Shown here: positions 22,598-34,849 of the stretch, one piece after another
Position numbering within the stretch: position 1 is the stretch's first letter
How the letters are laid out: every line of letters begins with the position of its first letter
Source of the DNA: Miscanthus floridulus
Taxonomy: Eukaryota > Streptophyta > Magnoliopsida > Poales > Poaceae
Direction of reading: 5' to 3'
DNA length: 64,000 nt
Assembly: GCF_019320115.1 (NCBI RefSeq)
Contig: NC_089591.1
Coordinates: forward strand, 62,815,798-62,879,797
Program-made: the position numbers and the translations under genes
Notes under the pieces: model-generated
The model's database searches: none
Seen by the model: the letters and a program-made list of their open reading frames with translations, nothing else
Told to the model about the DNA's origin: nothing

Positions 22598-24428
22598 TGA
22601 AAGCTCTAGTTTGGTTTTAGTTAATTGATGAAACCCTAAGTGCTAACCTAGTTTATCAAGATGATTATGAGATAGGTAGCACTTCTCCAAGTGATGAAGC
22701 AATGGCGAAGATCATGACAATGGTGATGGCATGGTGATGGTCAAATGCTTAAACTTGGAAAAGAAGAAAGAGAAAAACAAAAGGCTCAAGGCAAAGGTAT
22801 AAAATGTAGGAGCCATTTTGTTTTGGTGATCAAGACACTTAGAGAGTGTGATCACATTTAGGATAGATAGCCGTACTATTAAGAGGAGTGAAACTCGTAT
22901 CGGAATGCGGTTATCAAAGTGCCACTAGATGCTCTAACTCATTGCATATGCATCTAGAATCTAGTGGAGTGCTAACACCCTTGATAATATTTGTGAAAAT
23001 ATGCTAACACATGGGATTCGGCGCTTTTGGGAAAATGAAATGTCTATTTTCTATTGCGCTGGATGCAAAATTCTTGGTGGTTGGCACATTTGAGTAAGGG
23101 TGAAGAAGTTAGAGTTGAAATGGAGTTGGTCGAAATGATGCTGGCATCGGTCTACTGACCGGACGCTGGGTCACTCAGCGACCGGACGCTGAAGGGCTGC
23201 GTCCGGTCGAGCTGTCAGACGGCACAGTCGCTAGGGTTGAGCATCGGACGCTGGTCTGTGTCCGGTCAAGGTGGACCGGACGCGTCCGGTCGAAAAAACA
23301 TGCCTCGGGGAGCTTACTGGAAACGACCGGACGCTGGAGCTTCAGCGTCCGGTCAGCTTCGTAGCCGTTGAAATCTGACGAACAGCGTTTGAAGCCGGTG
23401 ACGCGTGGCGTCCATCGGGCGACTGGACGCTGAGGGCCAGCGTCCGGTCAGTATGACCGGAGCGTCCGGTCAGAGCGCGTTTTGCCCAGTGAAGGGGTAT
23501 AACGGCTCTATTTGATGGGGGCTCTATTTATAGCCCCATGGCCGGCTCAAAGGATAACTCTTGCACATTTTCATTGACATAGCATCCTTGTGAGCTTAGC
23601 CAAAGCCCTCCTACTCATCTCCATCATTGATCCATCATCATTGTGAGATTGGGAGAGAATCCAAGTGCATTGCTTGAGTGATTGCATCTAGAGGCACTTG
23701 GTATTCGTGTTGCGCTGCGGATTTCGCTTGTTTCTCTTGGTGGTTGCCACCACCTAGACGGTTGGAGCAGCGGTGGAGGATCGGCACGAGTTGGTGATTG
23801 TTCGTGGCCGTCTCCGGTGATTTAAGGGGAGTTGTACCTTCCCTGGCGGAGTGCCGAAAGGTAACTCTAGTAAATTGCTTGTGTCATTGAGTTACCTCAC
23901 TTGTGGGTCGGTTCTTGCGGTGTCCAATCGTGTGGATGAGGTTTGTGAAACACCTCTTAGCTGCCGAACCACCAAGTGTTGGTCGACACAACGGGGACGT
24001 AGTGTGTTGGCAAGCACGTGAACCTCGGGAGAAAATCGATTGTCTCTCTTCTTTGGCATTCTCCCGGTGATTGGCTATATATTCATCTTGTGATTGGTTC
24101 ATACCCTACACGTCGGTATAATCACTCTACTCACTCATTTACATTCTTGCAAACTAGTTGATACAAGCTCTTTAGTGTAATTAGAATTGAGAGCTTGCTT
24201 TATTATTTACATTCATCTAGTTGAGCTCTTAGTGAGTAATTACATAGCAAGTTTGTGTGCCTAAGTATTCATTGCAACTAGAATTGTTGGATAGGTGGCT
24301 TGCAACCCTTGTAGAGCTAGAGCAAGTTTGCATTACGCTATTTGTCATACTAATCAAATTGCTCTAGTTGATTTGTAGATTTTTAAATAGCCTATTCACC
24401 CTCCCTCTAGCCATATTAGGACCTTTCA
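22598..24428 (+). mobile_element. solo LTR of a long-LTR copia-type retrotransposon
   Basis: An 1831-bp unit starting TGAAAGCTCTAG and ending GACCTTTCA, so the termini TGAAAG/CTTTCA are perfect inverted repeats. It is flanked by an exact 5-bp TSD GGCAT (22593-22597 and 24429-24433). There is no internal coding sequence, primer-binding site or second LTR, which is why I call it a solo LTR. It contains a cluster of ACCGGACGCTG/CAGCGTCCGGTC motifs (about 23155-23480) and a TATTTATAG-like motif near 23525. The family resembles Maximus/SIRE-type long LTRs of grasses; that lineage call is tentative. Confidence 0.88.
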
Positions 24429-24433
24429 GGCAT

Positions 24434-25151
24434 GCAGATGCAGGCGATGACAATTGACAATGATGAACATCGAGCACAAGCACTAATAAAATTCATGTCA
24501 CCCTAATTATTATTTGCATGGTACAATATATAGTTGTAGAAATATATTAGAATCTTCGTCACAATTGAAAAGATTGTTTTTATTAGTGCTATGAATTTTT
24601 TGGTATATATATCTGAATTTTGATATATTGACATTAATGTTGATATATATCCTAATATCCTAAGCTTCGCTCCAAACCCTAACCCGGCCGAGCTCCGCTC
24701 TAAACCCTAACAAAGGCATAAATAATAACCTTGAATTCTATAGTTATATATATTTGATTCTTCATAATTAGGGTGGCATGAATTTTGATATATTTATATA
24801 CACCAATGTAGATCAGGATATATATATATATATAACCTAATATCCTGAACTCGCTCCTAATCCTAACCCGGCCGAGCTCCACTCCAAACTCTTATATATA
24901 TCCTAATCAAGTTCTGCGCATGCAAACCCTAACCAGAGCTCGACGTTATGCTTTGGAGACTTGAATTTTGAGACTTGTTATATATATCACTTGCCAATAA
25001 ATATTTCTAGAAAATAAGAAATCAAAGTTATGTTTTGGAGACTTGAATTTTGAGTGTAGTTATTTAATTAATTTTAAGCACATGACTCGATCCATTTTAT
25101 AGATATATGGTTTTTATTTTTTATAGATATATCTAGTGGTGTAAAAGCTAG
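24434..25151 (+). other. spacer with ~185-bp tandem duplication ahead of the TNPA gene
   Basis: CCTAATATCCTAAGC...AACCCGGCCGAGCTCCG (about 24651) recurs as CCTAATATCCTGAAC...AACCCGGCCGAGCTCCA (about 24836). AT-rich, with TATATA runs (24823-24834). It may hold the promoter and 5' UTR of the downstream gene. Confidence 0.55.
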
Positions 25152-26039
25152 ATGACTGCCCCAAGAGACAACATAGATGAAGAAATGATGGATATTATCA
25201 ACACCGGCACTCAATTTGCCGATGGTGACCAGCAGGATGTAGATGACGGGAGTCAATACCTGGCTCTTGAAAATAATCAAGAAAATATTGTGCAAGAAAA
25301 TACTAGTGAGGTATATATATTTATATATATATATTTGAATATTATATATATATATATTTGAATATCTATCATCTATTATGTGTACACATGATATTAATTT
25401 ATTCTTTTTTTATACGTAGCCCTCTGGATCGACGACCACAATGGCGAAAAGCAAAAATATTCGAGGCCCGAAAAAGTCATTGGAGGGGCACTACATAATA
25501 TCGGAATTCAATACCGAGACAGGCAAACCACTTGGTCCACATGCAAGGAAATTCGTGCAACACTGTGGGTACCTTGTAAGGGACAAACTTCCAATCAGTG
25601 TCCATGAATGGAAGCAAAAGATCAATGAGCCTCATGTTAGTTTTGTCTCTAATCTTGATAAGAATTTAATTTGGGATGATATCCTTCAACATTTCACATT
25701 GCAAGCGGATGATTATGATGATATCAACGACGATGAATTGAAGGAGCTAGTTCAAAAGTGGGCTATGAAGAAGATGGCCACACAATTCCAGACTTAGAAG
25801 AAATCTCTATACACGAAATACATCAAGAAGAACCTAACGCCCAATTTCAATACTAGGGGCCCGCTCATGAAGTTGAGGCCCTACTGGAATGATTTTGTAC
25901 AGTACAAGACATCGGAATAGGGTGAGGAACGGGTGAGAAAGAACCAAGAGAATGCCCGACAAAAGGTATACCACCATGGCATAAGATCAGGTGGCTACGT
26001 GACTACCATTCCCAAGTAGAAAAAATGGAAGCGGACATT
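25152..26039 (+). pseudogene. TNPA/Ulp1-type CACTA gene, part 1 (exons 1-2)
   Basis: Exon 1 is 25152-25310 (MMDIINTGTQF, DGDQQDVDDGSQYLAL), ending at a GTATAT donor. The intron is 25311-25419 with a ...TACGTAG acceptor. Exon 2 opens in phase at 25420 (PSGSTTTMAKSKN) and contains the plant-transposase (PF03004-type) region: EGHYIISEFNTETGKPLGPH, FVQHCGYLVRD, LDKNLIWDDILQHF. In-frame TAGs occur at 25795-25797, within the RPYWNDFVQYKTSE stretch at about 25918-25920, and at about 26018, followed by a 1-nt frame slip. The coding sequence is then cut by CACTA element A at 26040 and resumes at 36905. TNPA-like proteins bind subterminal repeats and assist excision. Confidence 0.87.
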
Positions 26040-26340
26040 CACTACAAGAGATTGGACCTTCTATGACAATTTTCATATGACAAAGCACTTTTTAGTCACA
26101 GAAATGATATGTTTATGACAATTTTTCTTTGGATGACAAGTGTTTGTGACTAAGTTATGATTTAGTCATAAACAACCGTCACCATGTGCCTTTCCCAATC
26201 TTTGTGACAATAGTTCATGACGAAAGTGATGGAATGTGATGGTCATAAATTAAAAACCATTTTCCCTATCTTTATGACAATAGTTCATGACGAAATTGAT
26301 GGAATGTGATGGTCATAAATTAAAAATCATTATAAAACAA
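26040..26340. repeat. left subterminal repeats of element A
   Basis: Copies of TATGACAA/TTTGTGAC motifs: CTTCTATGACAATTTTC, TTTATGACAATTTTTC, TTTGTGACAATAGTTCATGACGAAA. The segment TTTATGACAATAGTTCATGACGAAA...TGGTCATAAATTAAAAA is present twice in direct orientation with a spacing of about 60-70 bp (around 26200 and 26270). Confidence 0.7.
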
Positions 26341-26371
26341 TTAAAAATTGGGAGCTTCCTGTAGTGAGGAA

Positions 26372-26435
26372 GGATCGAACCCGCGCCCTCTAGCTTCCCA
26401 GGCAATGGAAGAACCACTGAGATACTAGCCTGTTG
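26372..26435 (-). repeat. tRNA-like segment with Pol III A and B boxes
   Basis: Read on the minus strand, TATCTCAGTGG fits an A box with one deviation, and GGTTCGATCC fits a B box. Between them CTTCC...GGAAG can pair as an anticodon-like stem. The T-stem pairs poorly and no clean acceptor stem is visible. I therefore call it a tRNA-derived (SINE- or pseudogene-type) fragment, not a functional tRNA. An essentially identical copy lies 5631 bp further on. Confidence 0.45.
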
Positions 26436-26514
26436 TTACATATGCTCTAATTCTTTTTTCTTTGTACATTTTCCATCCCTGGAACCTATGAGCACACGTA
26501 TGGATGAAAATGGT

Positions 26515-26745
26515 ACGGATATTTATTCGACCGTCCGTTCGACCGAACAAATATGAACACTTATCTGGATAGTTACTCGGATATCTGTAATTTTTTTTGG
26601 ATACGGATAATAAAACGGATATCTTAGGCGGATATCAAATACGAATGTAATATCATCGATATCCGGCGGATATCGGATAATCCGGTTAAGTATCGGATAT
26701 ATCCGGATATTATTCAAACGGATATTATCCGGATATTATTCAAAC
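26515..26745. repeat. GGATAT-rich degenerate short repeat
   Basis: A stretch dominated by GGATAT / ATATCC words (ACGGATATC, TCCGGATAT) in both orientations, hence locally palindromic. The minus-strand open frame over it (Ile/Tyr/Arg/Pro repeats) is a by-product of the simple repeat. Duplicated at 32146-32376. Confidence 0.7.
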
Positions 26746-26759
26746 GAGATGGAGAAATT

Positions 26760-29700
26760 TAAAAATCACAAATTTGAACCGTCCAAACTATCTCAAATGG
26801 AAAGTTGACCAAAACAACAATTGTAGATCTTTTCAATTTGAAGTCATTTAGAGTTCATAATACTAGAGTCAAAGTGTTGTTTTTTCATTTGACCAAATTT
26901 GACTTGGTCAAACTTGCTCAAATGAGACACTAAATGACCTCAGATGAAAAAAACTCTGAATACCAAGTTTGATCATCTAAGCAAGATCTACAATTGTTAC
27001 ATAGCTTATTTTCCCATTTGAGAAAGTTTTATCAAACACTAGTCACAAATTCTTAAATCTCATATAGACTTTCTAAAACTATATCACACACTTGTGAAAT
27101 TTGAACTACATTTTGTTCAAACTTTCTCAAATGAAAAAATGGCCTATATAAGTATTGTATATCTTGATGAGATGAACAAACTTGGTATTCAAAACTTTTC
27201 AATTTGAGACAATCTAGGGTTCCAAAAACTAGTTTGTAGGCATCAAAATTTAAAAATCACAAATTTGAACCGTCCAAACTATCTCAAATGGAAAGTTGAC
27301 CAAAACAACAATTGTAGATCTTGATGAGTTGAACAAACTTGGTATTCAAAACTTTTCAATTTGAAGTAATTTAGAATTCATAATACTAGAGTCAAAGTGT
27401 TGTTTTTTCATTTGACCAAATTTGACTTGGTCAAACTTGCTCAAATGAGACACTAAATGACCTCAAATGTAAAAACTCTGAATACCAAGTTTGATCATCT
27501 CAGCAAGATCTACAATTGTTACATAGATCATTTTCCCATTTGAGAAAGTTTTATCAAACACTAGTCACAAATTCTTGAATCTCATATAGACTTTCTAAAA
27601 CTATGTCACACACTTATGAAATTTGAACTACATTTTATTCAAACTTTCTCAAATGAAAAAATGGCCTATATAAGGATTGTATATCTTGATGAGATGAACA
27701 AACTTGGTATTCAAAACTTTTCAATTTGAGACAATCTAGGGTTCCGAAAACTAGTTTGTAGGCATCAAAATTTAAAAATCACAAATTTGAACCGTCCAAA
27801 CTATCTCAAATGGAACGTTGACCAAAACAACAATTGTAGATCTTGATGAGTTGAACAAACTTGGTATTCAAAACTTTTCAATTTGAAGTCATTCAGAGTT
27901 CATAATACTAGAGTCAAAGTATTGTTTTTTCATTTGACCAAATTTGACTTGGTCAAACTTGCTCAAATGAGATACTAAATGACCTCAGATGAAAAAACTC
28001 TGAATACCAAGTTTTATCATCTCAGCAAGATATACAATTGTTACATAGCTCATTTTCCCATTTGAGAAAGTTTTATCAAACACTAGTCACAAATTCTTGA
28101 ATCTCATATAGACTTTCTAAAACTATGTCACACACTTGTGAAATTTGAACTATATTTTGTTCAAAATTTCTCAAATGAAAAAATGACCTATATAAGGATT
28201 GTAGATCTTGATGAGCTGAACAAACTTGGTATTCAAAACTTTTCAATTTGAGATAATCTAGGATTCTGAAAACTAGTTTGTAGGTGTCAAAATTTAAAAA
28301 TCATAAATTTGAACCGTCCAACTATCTCAAATGGAAAGTTGACCAAAACAACAATTGTAGATCTTGATGAGTTGAACAAACTTGGTATTCAAAACTTTTC
28401 AATTTGAAGTCATTTAGAGTTCATAATACTAGAGTCAAAGTGTTGTTTTTTCATTTGACCAAATTTGACTTGGTCAAACTTGCTCAAATGAGACACTAAA
28501 TGACCTCAGATGAAAAAACTCTGAATACCAAGTTTTATCATCTCAGCAAGATCTACAATTTTTACATAGCTTATTTTCCCATTTGAGAAAGTTTTATCAA
28601 ACACTAGTCACAAATTCTTGAATCTCATATAGACTTTCTAAAACTATGTCACACACTTGTGAAATTTGAACTATATTTTATTCAAACTTTCTCAAATGAA
28701 AAAATGACCTATATAAGGATTGTAGATCTTGATAAGCTGAACAAACTTGGTATTCAAAACTTTTCAATTCAAGACAATCTAGGTTTCCGAAAACTAGTTT
28801 GTAGGTGTCAAAATTTAAAAATCACAAATTTGAACCATCCAAACTATCTCAAATGGAACGTTGACCAAAACAACAATTGTAGATCTTGATGAGTTGAACA
28901 AACTTGGTATTCAAAACTTTTCAATTTGAAGTCATTTATAGTTCATAATACTAGAGTCAAAGTGTTGTTTTTTCTTTTGACCAAATTTGACTTGGTCAAA
29001 CTTGCTCAAATGGGACACTAAATGACCTCAGATGAAAAAACTCTGAATACCAAGTTTTATAATCTCAGCAAGATCTACAATTGTTACATAGCTCATTTTC
29101 CCATTTGAGAAAGTTTTATCAAACACTAGTCACAAATTCTTGAATCCCATATAGACTTTCTAAAACTATGTCACACACTTATGAAATTTGAACTATATTT
29201 TATTGAAAATTTCTCAAATGAAAAAATGACCTATATAAGGACTGTAGATCTTGATGAGCTGAACAAACTTGGTATTCAAAACTTTTCAATTTGAGACAAT
29301 CTAGGGTTCCGAAAACTAGTTTGTAGGTGTCAAAATTTAAAAATCATAAATTTGAACCATCCAAACTATCTCAAATGGAACATTGACCAAAACAACAATT
29401 GTAGATCTTGATGAGTTGAACAAACTTGGTATTCAAAACTTTTCAATTTGAAGTCATTTAGAGTTCATAATACTAGAGTCAATGTGTTGTTTTTTCATTT
29501 GACCAAATTTGACTTGGTCAAACTTGCTCAAATGAGACACTAAATGACCTCAGATGAAAAAACTCTGAATACCAAGTTTTATCATCTCAGCAAGATCTAC
29601 AATTGTTACATAGCTCATTTTCCCATTTGAGAAAGTTTTATCAAACACTAGTCACAAATTCTTGAATCTCATATAGACTTTCTAAAACTATGTCACACAC

Positions 29701-31920
29701 TTGTGAAATTTGAACTATATTTTGTTCAAAATTTCTCAAATGAAAAAATGACCTATATAAGGATTGTAGATCTTGATGAGCTGAACAAACTTGGTATTCA
29801 AAACTTTTCAATTTGAGATAATCTAGGATTCTGAAAACTAGTTTGTAGGTGTCAAAATTTAAAAATCATAAATTTGAACCGTCCAAACTATCTCAAATGG
29901 AAAGTTGACCAAAACAACAATTGTAGATCTTGATGAGTTGAACAAACTTGGTATTCAAAACTTTTCAATTTGAAGTCATTTAGAGTTCATAATACTAGAG
30001 TCAAAGTGTTGTTTTTTCATTTGACCAAATTTGACTTGGTCAAACTTGCTCAAATGAGACACTAAATGACCTCAGATGAAAAAACTCTGAATACCAAGTT
30101 TTATCATCTCAGCAAGATCTACAATTTTTACATAGCTTATTTTCCCATTTGAGAAAGTTTTATCAAACACTAGTCACAAATTCTTGAATCTCATATAGAC
30201 TTTCTAAAACTATGTCACACACTTGTGAAATTTGAACTATATTTTATTCAAACTTTCTCAAATGAAAAAATGACCTATATAATGATTGTAGATCTTGATA
30301 AGCTGAACAAACTTGGTATTCAAAACTTTTCAATTCAAGACAATCTAGGTTTCCGAAAACTAGTTTGTAGGTGTCAAAATTTAAAAATCACAAATTTGAA
30401 CCATCCAAACTATCTCAAATGGAACGTTGACCAAAACAACAATTGTAGATCTTGATAAGTTGAACAAACTTGGTATTCAAAACTTTTCAATTTGAAGTCA
30501 TTTATAGTTCATAATACTAGAGTCAAAGTGTTGTTTTTTCTTTTGACCAAATTTGACTTGGTCAAACTTGCTCAAATGGGACACTAAATGACCTCAGATG
30601 AAAAAACTCTGAATACCAAGTTTTATAATCTCAGCAAGATCTACAATTGTTACATAGCTCATTTTCCCATTTGAGAAAGTTTTATCAAACACTAGTCACA
30701 AATTCTTGAATCCCATATAGACTTTCTAAAACTATGTCACACACTTGTGAAATTTGAACTATATTTTATTGAAAATTTCTCAAATGAAAAAATGACCTAT
30801 ATAAGGACTGTAGATCTTGATGAGCTGAACAAACTTGGTATTCAAAACTTTTCAATTTGAGACAATCTAGGGTTCCGAAAACTAGTTTGTAGGTGTCAAA
30901 ATTTAAAAATCATAAATTTGAACCATCCAAACTATCTCAAATGGAACGTTGACCAAAACAACAATTGTAGATCTTGATGAGTTGAACAAACTTGGTATTC
31001 AAAACTTTTCAATTTGAAGTCATTTAGAGTTCATAATACTAGAGTCAATGTGTTGTTTTTTCATTTGACCAAATTTGACTTGGTCAAACTTGCTCAAATG
31101 AGACACTAAATGACCTCAGATGAAAAAACTCTGAATACCAAGTTTTATCATCTCAGCAAGATCTACAATTGTTACATAGCTCATTTTCCCATTTGAGAAA
31201 GTTTTATCAAACACTAGTCACAAATTCTTTAATCTCATATAGACTTTCTAAAACTATGTCACACACTTGTGAAATTTGAATTATATTTTGTTCAAAATTT
31301 CTCAAATGAAAAAATGACCTATATAAGGATTGTAGATCTTGATGAGCTGAACAAACTTGGTATTCAAAACTTTTCAATTTGAGATAATCTAGGATTCTGA
31401 AAACTAGTTTGTAGGTGTCGAAATTTAAAAATCACAAATTTGAACCGTCCAAACTATCTCAAATGGAAAGTTGACCAAAACAACAATTGTAGATCTTGAT
31501 GAGTTGAACAAACTTGGTATTCAAAACTTTTAATTTTGAATTCATTTAGAGTTCATAATACTAGAGTCAAAGTGTTGTTTTTTCATTTGACCAAATTTGA
31601 CTTGGTCAAACTTGCTCAAATGAGACACTAAATGACCTCAGATGAAAAAACTCTGAATACCAAGTTTTATCATCTCAGCAAGATCTACAATTGTTACATA
31701 GCTCATTTTCCCATTTGAGAAAGTTTTATCAAACACTAGTCACAAATTCTTGAATCTCATATAGACTTTCTAAAACTATGTCACACACTTGTGAAATTTG
31801 AACTATATTTAGTTCAAACTTTCTCAAATGAAAAAATGACCTATATAAGGATTGTAGATCTTGATAAGCTGAACAAACTTGGTATTCAAAACTTTTCAAT
31901 TTGAGACAATCTTAAACTAT
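26760..31920. repeat. 522-bp tandem repeat array 1 (about ten units)
   Basis: The anchor TAAAAATCA(C/T)AAATTTGAACC occurs at about 26760, 27251, 27773, 28294, 28816, 29338, 29860, 30382, 30904 and 31426, a regular 521-522-bp period after a shorter first unit of about 491 bp. Each unit contains two direct copies of GTAGATCTTGATGAG..TGAACAAACTTGGTATTCAAAAC and one inverted, diverged copy (CTCTGAATACCAAG...AGCAAGATCTACAATTG). A higher-order period of about 1566 bp (three units) is visible: the blocks starting near 28294 and 29860 are almost identical. Short open frames at 28659 and 30225, exactly 1566 bp apart, are repeat by-products. The array breaks off at about 31908-31920. Confidence 0.93.
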
Positions 31921-31931
31921 ATTTTAAACTT

Positions 31932-32391
31932 GGAATGTGATGGTCATAAATTAAAAATCATTATAAAACAATTAAAAATTGGGAGCTTCCTGTAGTGAGG
32001 AAGGATCGAACCCGCGCCCTCTAGCTTCCCAGGCAATGGAAGAACCACTGAGATACTAGCCTGTTGTTACATATGCTCTAATTCTTTTTTCTTTGTACAT
32101 TTTCCATCCCTGGAACCTATGAGCACACGTATGGATGAAAACGGTACGGATATTTATTCGACCGTCCGTTCGACCGAACAAATATGAACACTTATCTGGA
32201 TAGTTACTCGGATATCCATAATTTTTTTTGGATACGGATAATAAAACGGATATCTTAGGCGAATATCAAATACGAATGTAATATCATCGATATCCGGCGG
32301 ATATCGGATAATCCGGTTAAGTATCGGATATATCCGGATATTATTCAAACGGATATTATCCGGATATTATTCAAACGAGATGGAGAAATTT
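31932..32391. repeat. second copy of the left flank of array 1 (offset 5631 bp)
   Basis: 31932-32391 repeats 26301-26760 at a constant offset of 5631 bp with only a handful of substitutions and no indel seen. It carries the same tRNA-like boxes (32003-32066, minus strand) and GGATAT-rich block. The same truncated first repeat unit follows it. Confidence 0.9.
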
Positions 32392-34258
32392 AAAAATCAC
32401 AAATTTGAACCGTCCAAACTATCTCAAATGAAAAGTTGACCAAAACAACAATTGTAGATCTTTTCAATTTGAAGTCATTTAGAGTTCATAATACTAGAGC
32501 CAAAGTGTTGTTTTTTCATTTGACCAAATTTGACTTGGTCAAACTTGCTCAAATGAGACACTAAATGACCTCAGATGAAAAAACTCTGAATACCAAGTTT
32601 TATCATCTCAGCAAGATCTACAATTGTTACATAGCTTATTTTCCCATTTGAGAAAGTTTTATTAAACACTAGTCACAAATTCTTAAATCTCATATAGACT
32701 TTCTAAAACTATGTCACACACTTGTGAAATTTGAACTATATTTTATTCAAACTTTCTCAAATGAAAAAATGACCTATATAAGGATTGTAGATCTTGATGA
32801 GCTGAACAAACTTGGTATTCAAAACTTTTCAATTTGAGATAATCTAGGATTCTGAAAACTAGTTTGTAGGTGTCGAAATTTAAAAATCACAAATTTGAAC
32901 CATCCAAACTATCTCAAATGGAAATTTGACCAAAACAACAATTGTAGATCTTGATGAGTTGAACAAACTTGGTATTCAAAACTTTTCAATTTGAATTCAT
33001 TTAGAGTTCATAATACTAGAGTCAAAGTGTTGTTTTTTCATTTGACCAAATTTGACTTGGTCAAACTTGCTCAAATGAGACACTAAATGACCTCAGATGA
33101 AAAAACTCTGAATACCAAGTTTTATCATCTCAGCAAGATCTACAATTGTTACATAGCTCATTTTCCCATTTGAGAAAGTTTTATCAAACACTAGTCACAA
33201 ATTCTTGAATCTCATATAGACTTTCTAAAACTATGTCACACACTTGTGAAATTTGAACTATATTTTGTTCAAAATTTCTCAAATGAAAAAATGACCTATA
33301 TAAGGATTGTATATCTTGATAAGCTGAACAAACTTGGTATTCAAAACTTTTCAATTCAAGACAATCTAGGTTTCCGAAAACTAGTTTGTAGGTGTCGAAA
33401 TTTAAAAATCACAAATTTGGACCATCCAAACTATCTCAAATGGAACATTGACCAAAACAACAATTGTAGATCTTGATGAGTTGAACAAACTTGGTATTCA
33501 AAACTTTTCAATTTGAAGTCATTTATAGTTCATAATACTAGAGTCAAAGTGTTGTTTTTTCTTTTGACCAAATTTGACTTGGTCAAACTTGCTCAAATGG
33601 GACACTAAATGACCTCAGATGAAAAAACTCTGAATACCAAGTTTTATCATCTCAGCAAGATCTACAATTGTTACATAGCTCATTTTCCCATTTGAGAAAG
33701 TTTTATCAAACACTAGTCACAAATTCTTGAATCCCATATAGACTTTCTAAAACTATGTCACACACTTGTGAAATTTAAACTATATTTTGTTGAAAATTTC
33801 TCAAATGAAAAAATGACCTATATAAGGACTGTAGATCTTGATGAGCTGAACAAACTTGGTATTCAAAACTTTTCAATTTGAGACAATCTAGGGTTCCGAA
33901 AACTAGTTTGTAGGTGTCGAAATTTAAAAATCACAAATTTGAACCGTCCAAACTATCTTAAATGGAACGTTGACCAAAACAACAATTGTAGATCTTGATG
34001 AGTTGAACAAACTTGGTATTCAAAACTTTTCAATTTGAAGTCATTTAGAGTTCATAATACTAGAGTCAAAGTGTTGTTTTTTCATTTGACCAAATTTGAC
34101 TTGGTCAAACTTGCTCAAATGAGACACTAAATGACCTCAGATGAAAAAACTCTGAATACCAAGTTTTATCATCTCAACAAGATCTACAATTGTTACATAG
34201 CTCATTTTCCCATTTGAGAAAGTTTTATCAAACACTAGTCACAAATTCTTGAATCTCA
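32391..34258. repeat. 522-bp tandem repeat array 2 (about 3.6 units)
   Basis: The same unit as array 1, with anchors at about 32391, 32881, 33402 and 33924. The last unit is truncated at about 34258 (GAATCTCAT), where unrelated sequence begins (GCATACCGAAAGTATGG). The first unit is short (490 bp) like the first unit of array 1. Confidence 0.92.
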
Positions 34259-34259
34259 T

Positions 34260-34760
34260 GCATACCGAAAGTATGGCCCCACACAAAATCTTAGATTTCT
34301 GATCAATTTTTGGTCAATACTATATTTATTTTATGCTAAATCAGAGATTAAACATGGCCCAACAAAGAGCCTAATTGCGCTAAATAGGGAGATTACAGGT
34401 ACTAAAATTAAATGCCTAAAAAATTACAAACTTAAATTTGGAGACGACTTAAAAAATATTGGGCTTAAATTGAACTTAAGTAAACAGAAAAGTATAAGCA
34501 CTTCAAAATTAAACAAAACTTAATTTGTGACCTAATTCAGCCCAAGGAAAAGAAACTGTGTAGCCTAAAGGCCCTTTCGGCCTGCTTAACAACCCACGTG
34601 GGTTTTTCAGACTCTCAACCTGGGCTTGGGCCTCACTTTCGCTTTTGGGCCACTAACAGCCGCAGGCCTGTTAAGGCTGTGGATGATCAGAGCCCTTGAT
34701 CTGAATCCAATGGCCGAATTTGGTGCCACTCGAATCAAAACTAGCTCCACGGCCAGCCAC
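34260..34760. other. unique spacer and promoter-like DNA before captured gene
   Basis: No gene. The 34540-34760 part is richer in GC, with GGCCCAAA/GGGCTTGGGCC words typical of grass promoters (site II-like GGGCC motifs), and leads into a CCAAACCCTAA-(CCCTT)n stretch at 34763-34801 that resembles the upstream region and 5' UTR of a captured gene. Confidence 0.5.
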
Positions 34761-34849
34761 CCCAAACCCTAACTCCCTTCCCTTCCCTTCCCTTCCCTTC
34801 TAGACGCGTGGCCGCCGCAAGGAGAGAGAGAGAGCAGGTGGGCGACGAT

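Noticed and set aside
26350..26372. CTGTAGTGAGGAAGG as a CACTA right terminus inside element A
   Set aside because: It has no matching inverted left end at a sensible distance and no 3-bp duplication; the real ends at 26040 and 36901 have both.
26372..26435. Functional tRNA gene
   Set aside because: A and B boxes are present, but the T-stem mispairs and no acceptor stem can be formed, so only a tRNA-like fragment is reported.
26523..26717. 64-codon minus-strand frame, repeated at 32154-32348
   Set aside because: The translation is the six-base GGATAT simple repeat read as protein; a duplicated low-complexity by-product.
28659..30455. Near-identical 76-codon open frames at 28659 and 30225, with a third at 33246
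   Set aside because: They lie 1566 bp apart (three 522-bp units) and simply recur with the satellite. No start context, domain or codon bias supports a gene.
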